DNA of 10,307 nt from an uncultured Lacticaseibacillus sp. (GTDB taxonomy: Bacteria; Bacillota; Bacilli; Lactobacillales; Lactobacillaceae), in NCBI GenBank assembly GCA_934339215.1, contig CAKRHU010000032.1, forward strand, positions 1 through 10,307, in the 5' to 3' direction. Position numbers and translations under genes: made by a program. Below the pieces are notes generated by a model. That model was given only the letters and a program-made list of their open reading frames with translations, was not told where the DNA came from and did no database searches. Below, one piece after another: positions 5,284 through 10,307 of the stretch. Numbering within the stretch: the first letter of the stretch is position 1; each line of letters opens with the position of its first letter.

Positions 5284-8200
5284 GTGATGCAAGACGGGAA
5301 CAAACCAGAACAAAAGCGCCATTATAAGCTTTATAAATCAGGTAAACATTGGGTAACGGCAGCAATCGTCACGTTTGGGGCCGGGATGGCCGTGTTTGCT
5401 GGTGCGCCAACAGCCACGACGCACGCGTCTGAGAATTCACCAGTTGCAATCACTGAAACGCAACCAGCGACAAGTACCGCGACAGCTGATCAAACGACGA
5501 CGCCTGCTAACGACGCTGAACAGCAAGCTAGTTCGTCAACTGATCAACAAGCACCAGCGACGACTCAAGCATCAACAACTGAAACATCAACTGTGGAACA
5601 ACAAGCCACTAGCGATCAAGCGACCACCACTACCAGTGAGACGGACTCAACGACGCCTGCAACTGCCACGACGACGCAAGTTGCTACTGATCAAACGGCG
5701 CAAGCCACGACCACCGCGGCGTCTGCGACTACGACGAATACGGATGAAGCGCCGACAGACACTGACGCTGCGCCAATTACTGATGCCAATACGCCGCCAG
5801 CCAACCAAGATACCTTGACCAAAGGGAATGTTCAAGGTCTTTGGGATGAAGGTTATCAAGGTCAAGGCATGATCGTTGCGGTCATCGATTCAGGCGTTAC
5901 GCCGCATCCAGACTTGCGCTTAAGTGATGATAGTACGGCGACGTTGACCAAAACCAAGGCTGGTGAGAAAATTGCCGAATTAGGTTATGGGACTTATGTT
6001 AACAGCAAGATTCCATTTGCTTATGATTATTCCAATAACGACAGTGTGAATACGCAAAATACGCCAGCTGGTTCCAGTCACGGGGAACACGTGGCCGGGA
6101 TCATTGCCGCTAATGGGACGACCACAGATGGGGCGACTAGCGACCAATATGACGTTACCGATTACGTCAAAGGGGTGGCACCTGAAGCGCAAATTTTAGC
6201 CATGCAGGTGATTGATGAATTCCCTGATGAAAACTTCAACGACATTTCTCGCGCGATTCGTGATGCCGTCAGCCTTGGTGCCAATGCAATCCAAATGTCA
6301 TTGGGCATTGGGGTTACTGAACAAGACTTGACCGATGAGGAGCAAGCCGCAGTGAAATACGCCACTGATCGTGGGGTATTCGTGTCGATTTCGGCTGGGA
6401 ATAACGGTAACGGCGCCAGCATCATTGGCTCGGATGTGCCCAATGACATTTCCGTGGCTTATAATGCCAAGAACGATTCTAGCTTAGGCGACCCGGGGAT
6501 GTCTGCTTCAGGCATGTCAGTTGCGGCGGAATATAGTGACACTGGCGATGCTTCAGCAATGGCGGAATTTTCTTCCTGGGGGCCAACCAGTGATTACACC
6601 TTAAAGCCTGATATCACCGCGCCTGGTGAAAATGTTTGGTCCACTTGGATCAATACCGATGACCGGACGCCAGCTTATCAATCTGATAGTGGCACGTCCA
6701 TGGCTGGCCCATATGATGCCGGGGCAGCGTTGATCGTGATGCAAAAATTGATGAAGACGCGTCCAGAATTAAAAGGTGCTGATTTAGTCAAAGCCGTCAA
6801 GATTGCCTTAATGAATGCGGCTGAACCAATGGTTGATGCTGGCTATCCAGAGACTTACATCTCTCCACGCCGTCAAGGGGCTGGCCAGATCGATGTTTCT
6901 AAAGCTGGTGACTTAACTGTTGAAGCTGAAGGCACTGATGATGCCGGGTCCGTGTCGCTCAATCAAATCACCAATGATACGACGTTTACGATCAATCTGA
7001 CCAATTATGGCACCACCGCACAAACGTACACCTTTGATGCTGACGGCGGACCATTAACGCAAGTGATTGATACGAATAACCAAAATAAGGTCCATGATCA
7101 AGCCATCAAAGGGGCAACTTTGACCGCTGATACGCCAAGCTTTACCTTAGCTGCAGGCGCTACGAAGACGTTGACGTTCCATTTGCATTTGGCTGACAGT
7201 GTGCAATCAGATCAAGTCGTTGAAGGCTTCTTCACGCTTAAAGCGGCTGATGCGACGCAAACCATCAGTATGCCATATTTAGGGTACTTCGGTGATTTAG
7301 CAGATGAACAAGTGATCGATGACCCTGCCAATAAAGACACGTCGATTTTTGGCGGTGGAATCTTAGTGGACAACAACAATAATCCATTAGGTGTTGCGGA
7401 TCCAAGTTCTTTAAGTGTCTTAGTTAACCATGATAATGTCGGGGCTTTCACCGAAATCCCAGCTAAAGTGGAGAATGGTAAAGTGTCATTTTCACCAAAT
7501 GGCGATGGCGTCAGTGATTCCGTTTATCCGTATGTCTTTGCTAAGCAAAATTTAAAGTCTGTCACCATTGAGATCTTAGACGCCGATGGTAATGTCGTGC
7601 GGACCGTGGATCAGGAAAACAACACGACCAAATCTTATGAACAAAACGGTAATTTCTACAATAACCAAGATCTAGGTTTGAGTATCGATATGCGCTTAGA
7701 CGCGGATGCGTTCACTTGGGACGGAACGTTATATGATCAAGCTACTGGCAAATTTATCACCGCGCCAGATGGTCAATATACGTACCGGATCGTGACGGAA
7801 CAATATAACCAAGGCGATGATCAGACGCAAAACTTTGATTTACCCGTTGCCGTTGACACAGCGGCACCAACGATCAATCACCTCAGTTACCAAGATGGAG
7901 TCGTGGCGTTTGACTACAGTGATCAAGGCACTGGCTTTACCCAATATTCAGATGGCATTTTAACCATCGGCAAACAAGAATTTGGCATTGCCTTACATGC
8001 AACTAGTGATCGCAATACTGGTGTAGTTGGCTTTACTTTAACTGATGCGCAACAAGCGGCTTTGGCAAAGAGTGATGGTCAGCTCAAGGTAACGTTGACG
8101 GATGTGGCTGGCAATAGTGGCAGTGCTACCATTCAAGCGGCGCCTGAAACGACTGCCGCTGAATCCGCCGGTGACGCGACTGTCATTGCCCCGCAATTTG

Positions 8201-9768
8201 TTTGGGAAATTGGGCCTGACGCCAGTGGACATAACTATAATCGCTTGATTCCAGAAAGCGGTTATGTGCAAACTGTTTCAGCACAAACTGAATTTACCGC
8301 GTACGGCTTAGTGCCAGTCGGCTTTGCCGGGTCGGTGACGCCGACGGATGAAATGACTGGCAACACGGTGGTCGGTGAAGTCGACCAAGCCACTGGGCTG
8401 GTCACCTTCCACTTGACTGCTAGTGGTAAGTACAGTGAATATCAAGCCGTTGCGACTTTGGATGGTCCGGAATATGGTGAATACTTTACGTCACCCGTGA
8501 CCGCGACTTCCACGTTGATTACTTTCTTAGGCGATGGTTACGGTGATTATGCTGAAACGAACTTGGCACCAGTGGCTGAATTAACTGACAATGCCACGGC
8601 TACAGCAAAGATGACGGATACCAAAGGCATTGCCAACCTGCCACTGCGCGACTTCTCCAGCATCACCACACATGCAGCGCCAACTGAAGGATTAACGTTT
8701 GATCATTTCAACGATAATACCTTCACCTTGATCGGGGCAGATCAATTAGCTGATATTTACGATGCGACAACTGGTGAGCTAACCATTACTGGGAAGCTGG
8801 CGGATGCGGCGAACAAGACGATGACTTATACCGATGCCACCCAAGCGGCACAAACCGTGACGTTTGGTGCAGATGGTAAGTTTAGTTTCCAAGTGCCATT
8901 TAAGGCGGCCCAGCAACAAGCAGTCGGTTATCGGATCACAACCACTGCCGAAGATGGCAGTACTTCAACGGCCTATGGGCAACTGGAAATCTACTTGGAC
9001 GACATTTTCCCAACTTTGGAGCTGCCCCAGGCTGAAGCAGTGAAAGTCAATGCGGACGGCGACTATGAAATCACCACTTCAAGCTACACCTTCACGATTT
9101 CAGGCACCGTCAACGACAACATTAATGGTTATCGGTTATTTGCCAATGGTGACAGTCTCATTCACCAAAAGAATCTCGCCGGCTTTAACAACCATGATGA
9201 CCCAGATGCCACTACGTCAAATCCATACGGCGCAGCGGACTTCACCAAGGTGTATGCTTTGACGCCAGGGGATAATTACTTTACCGTGACCGCCCAAGAT
9301 ATGGTCGGCAATGTGGTGACTAAGATCTTCCATGTGGTTCGCAAAGATGGACAAGTCGGACGTAATGACACCATTGAAAATGGCATTGAAGATGGCGTGG
9401 TGGTCCGCACGAAGGTTCAAGTTCCTGATGCAGTCATTGCCTCTGCGCAAGAATTCTATGATCACACCAAGCCAGCCACTGCGACGACTGAGCCTAAGCC
9501 GAATGCCGTTGATGCCAAGGTGCAACCAGCGCCAAAAGGTGAAGTTACCTTGAAGACGTTGGCGCAAGCTAAAGCCGCTAAAGCTCAAGCCCAAAGTCGA
9601 GCTTTTGCGACTCAGGCAAAAGCAAAGGCTTCCGGAACTCATCAAGCTGATCAGGATACCTTCCCACAAGCTGGCGAAGCAAGTGCTCATGGCTTAGGTG
9701 TGGCCGGAGCAGCGATCTTAGCAATGTTTGGTAGTCTCCTTGCTTTTGGCAAGCGTCGACAACATTAA
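5284..9768 (+). CDS. Wall-anchored subtilisin-family protease, lactocepin (PrtP)-like
   Basis: The product (1494 residues) is a surface S8 protease related to lactocepin, the enzyme that cuts casein and other extracellular proteins to feed peptide uptake. In order it has: a KxYKxGKxW signal peptide (KLYKSGKHW, 15-23), with a likely cut after Ala48; a Thr/Ala/Ser/Gln-rich segment (49-177); a catalytic domain (about 178-545) with Asp202 in VIDSG, His266 in HGEHVAG, oxyanion Asn373 in SAGNN and Ser472 in SGTSMAGP; an Fn3-like A domain (about 550-671); a B-like region with SPNGDG (737-742); Ig-like beta domains to about 1350; a short Ala/Lys/Gln-rich stretch (about 1427-1449); and an anchor with FPQAGE (1460-1465), a hydrophobic span (1471-1488) and KRRQH. 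Catalytic residues are intact. The PA insert and the usual lactocepin pro-domain are missing, and the protein is shorter than typical lactocepins of about 1900 residues. The start is GTG at 5284 or ATG at 5287; GAGGGGG (5272-5278) suits either. Substrate is inferred. Confidence 0.9.
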   Translation: MMQDGNKPEQKRHYKLYKSGKHWVTAAIVTFGAGMAVFAGAPTATTHASENSPVAITETQPATSTATADQTTTPANDAEQQASSSTDQQAPATTQASTTETSTVEQQATSDQATTTTSETDSTTPATATTTQVATDQTAQATTTAASATTTNTDEAPTDTDAAPITDANTPPANQDTLTKGNVQGLWDEGYQGQGMIVAVIDSGVTPHPDLRLSDDSTATLTKTKAGEKIAELGYGTYVNSKIPFAYDYSNNDSVNTQNTPAGSSHGEHVAGIIAANGTTTDGATSDQYDVTDYVKGVAPEAQILAMQVIDEFPDENFNDISRAIRDAVSLGANAIQMSLGIGVTEQDLTDEEQAAVKYATDRGVFVSISAGNNGNGASIIGSDVPNDISVAYNAKNDSSLGDPGMSASGMSVAAEYSDTGDASAMAEFSSWGPTSDYTLKPDITAPGENVWSTWINTDDRTPAYQSDSGTSMAGPYDAGAALIVMQKLMKTRPELKGADLVKAVKIALMNAAEPMVDAGYPETYISPRRQGAGQIDVSKAGDLTVEAEGTDDAGSVSLNQITNDTTFTINLTNYGTTAQTYTFDADGGPLTQVIDTNNQNKVHDQAIKGATLTADTPSFTLAAGATKTLTFHLHLADSVQSDQVVEGFFTLKAADATQTISMPYLGYFGDLADEQVIDDPANKDTSIFGGGILVDNNNNPLGVADPSSLSVLVNHDNVGAFTEIPAKVENGKVSFSPNGDGVSDSVYPYVFAKQNLKSVTIEILDADGNVVRTVDQENNTTKSYEQNGNFYNNQDLGLSIDMRLDADAFTWDGTLYDQATGKFITAPDGQYTYRIVTEQYNQGDDQTQNFDLPVAVDTAAPTINHLSYQDGVVAFDYSDQGTGFTQYSDGILTIGKQEFGIALHATSDRNTGVVGFTLTDAQQAALAKSDGQLKVTLTDVAGNSGSATIQAAPETTAAESAGDATVIAPQFVWEIGPDASGHNYNRLIPESGYVQTVSAQTEFTAYGLVPVGFAGSVTPTDEMTGNTVVGEVDQATGLVTFHLTASGKYSEYQAVATLDGPEYGEYFTSPVTATSTLITFLGDGYGDYAETNLAPVAELTDNATATAKMTDTKGIANLPLRDFSSITTHAAPTEGLTFDHFNDNTFTLIGADQLADIYDATTGELTITGKLADAANKTMTYTDATQAAQTVTFGADGKFSFQVPFKAAQQQAVGYRITTTAEDGSTSTAYGQLEIYLDDIFPTLELPQAEAVKVNADGDYEITTSSYTFTISGTVNDNINGYRLFANGDSLIHQKNLAGFNNHDDPDATTSNPYGAADFTKVYALTPGDNYFTVTAQDMVGNVVTKIFHVVRKDGQVGRNDTIENGIEDGVVVRTKVQVPDAVIASAQEFYDHTKPATATTEPKPNAVDAKVQPAPKGEVTLKTLAQAKAAKAQAQSRAFATQAKAKASGTHQADQDTFPQAGEASAHGLGVAGAAILAMFGSLLAFGKRRQH

Positions 9769-9783
9769 TTCCAGCAACAAAGG

Positions 9784-9814
9784 ACAGACTGTTATCACGA
9801 CGGTCTGTTTTTTT
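9784..9814 (+). terminator. Terminator of the wall protease gene
   Basis: ACAGACTGT (9784-9792) pairs with ACGGTCTGT (9800-9808; one G-U pair) around a 7-nt loop, followed by a run of T through 9814. It lies 15 bases after the stop codon, so the protease is a single-gene transcript. Confidence 0.88.
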
Positions 9815-9819
9815 GCGTA

Positions 9820-9848
9820 TCGTCAGCTGCAAGCGTCAGTGCTAAAAT
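9820..9848 (+). promoter_or_regulatory. Promoter of the EamA-family transporter gene
   Basis: TCGTCA (9820-9825, 4 of 6) is followed after 17 bases by an extended -10 (TG at 9840-9841, then TAAAAT at 9843-9848). Transcription would start near 9855. Confidence 0.5.
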
Positions 9849-9849
9849 A

Positions 9850-9885
9850 ATAAACACATCCTGTCGGCTGATAGGATGTGTTTAT
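9850..9885. promoter_or_regulatory. Long perfect inverted repeat at the transporter start point
   Basis: Thirteen bases (9850-9862) are exactly complementary to 9873-9885. Three further pairs (G-T, T-A, C-G) bring the stem to 16 bp with a GGCT loop. It starts one base after the -10 and ends 5 bases before the RBS GGGGGAG (9891-9897). No T-tract follows, so it is not a terminator. An operator or a 5' mRNA hairpin are the likely roles. Confidence 0.6.
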
Positions 9886-9903
9886 GTATAGGGGGAGTGG
9901 CAT

Positions 9904-10307
9904 GTGAGTGAGAAACGCACAACGGGGCATATCGCCGCGTTGATCACGATTTTAATTTGGGGCACGACTTTCATTGCGACAAAAGTGTTGTTGCGTAGTT
10001 TCAATCCGGTCACAATTTTGCTAACGCGGTTTGTAATTGGGTACTTGGCATTATTGATTTGGAAGCCTGGACTTTTACATATCGCTCAGCGCAATCAGGA
10101 ATGGTTGTTTGTCGGTGCTGGATTTTCTGGCATCACGATTTACTACCTCTTAGAAAATATGGCGCTGACGCAAACCACTGCCAGCAATGTCGGTATTATT
10201 GTTACCGTTTCGCCATTTCTCACGGCGCTGTTGTCGACATGGTTTCTAAACGCCAAGCGGCCAACGATTTGGTTTTATATCGGCTTTGTGGTGGCTATCA
10301 GTGGCGT
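9904..10307 (+). CDS. EamA/DMT-family transporter, N-terminal part
   Basis: The first 134 codons are present and the gene runs off the right edge; complete family members have about 300 residues. The start is GTG at 9904, with GGGGGAG (9891-9897) 6 bases upstream; the overlapping ATG at 9902 is followed at once by a stop. The start of the protein shows the family's first helix with LIWGTTFIATK (17-27), then hydrophobic spans near 36-53, 67-84, 93-113 and 120 onward, with YYLLENMALTQTTASNVGII matching the conserved region between helices 3 and 4. Such proteins export small metabolites such as amino acids or their derivatives, but the substrate cannot be predicted. It has its own promoter and inverted repeat, so it is independent of the protease gene. 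Confidence 0.88.
   Translation, partial: MSEKRTTGHIAALITILIWGTTFIATKVLLRSFNPVTILLTRFVIGYLALLIWKPGLLHIAQRNQEWLFVGAGFSGITIYYLLENMALTQTTASNVGIIVTVSPFLTALLSTWFLNAKRPTIWFYIGFVVAISG

Noticed and set aside
5428..5814. Tandem DNA repeat array in the Thr/Ala-rich coding segment
   Set aside because: Codon triplets recur, but no fixed repeat unit with constant period could be seen; it is low-complexity, not an array.
5375..5818. Arg/Leu/Gln-rich frame of 147 codons overlapping the start of the protease gene
   Set aside because: It is the +1 shadow of the Thr/Ala-rich repeat codons and has a composition no real protein of this region would have.
9217..9690. Long minus-strand open frame (157 codons) inside the protease gene
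   Set aside because: It is antisense to a clearly coding stretch, has no RBS and no recognisable domain; it follows from codon bias in the real gene.

Overview
The window looks like chromosomal DNA from a lactic acid bacterium of the Lactobacillaceae, most likely Lacticaseibacillus or a close relative. The evidence is Gram-positive ribosome binding sites, a lactocepin-like cell-wall protease with a KxYKxGKxW signal peptide, a TrpX-type amino-acid ABC transporter, and a tRNA-Leu gene without an encoded CCA. The species is an inference. No IS element, phage gene, CRISPR array or plasmid function is visible.

Positions 1-3250 hold a tight four-gene operon behind an extended -10 promoter. It encodes a small helical protein of unknown function, a TrpX-type substrate-binding protein, a membrane permease and an ATPase; the last three genes overlap by 4 and 8 bases. 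The operon ends in a 15-bp hairpin. A SprT-like zinc metalloprotein gene starts just after it (TTG start) and ends 18 bases inside the 3' end of a GNAT acetyltransferase gene on the other strand.

Positions 4158-4911 contain two promoters firing apart, a tRNA-Leu with anticodon AAG and its terminator, and a CsbD-like stress protein gene. Three consecutive hairpins follow csbD.

Positions 4912-5283 are a long AT-rich control region for the next gene. It holds inverted repeats, an extended -10 promoter and a leader that can fold into a closed structure. The dominant gene (5284-9768) encodes a 1494-residue wall-anchored subtilase. It resembles lactocepin (PrtP) but has a KxYKxGKxW signal, a long Thr/Ala/Ser/Gln-rich segment where the pro-domain is expected, no PA insert in the catalytic domain, and a degenerate sorting motif, FPQAGE.

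The window ends in the first 134 codons of an EamA/DMT-family transporter, preceded by its own promoter and a long perfect inverted repeat at the predicted transcription start. The amino-acid importer and the surface protease could both serve nitrogen nutrition, but nothing in the sequence shows co-regulation. I see no clearly new multi-gene system; the most unusual item is the protease and its control region.
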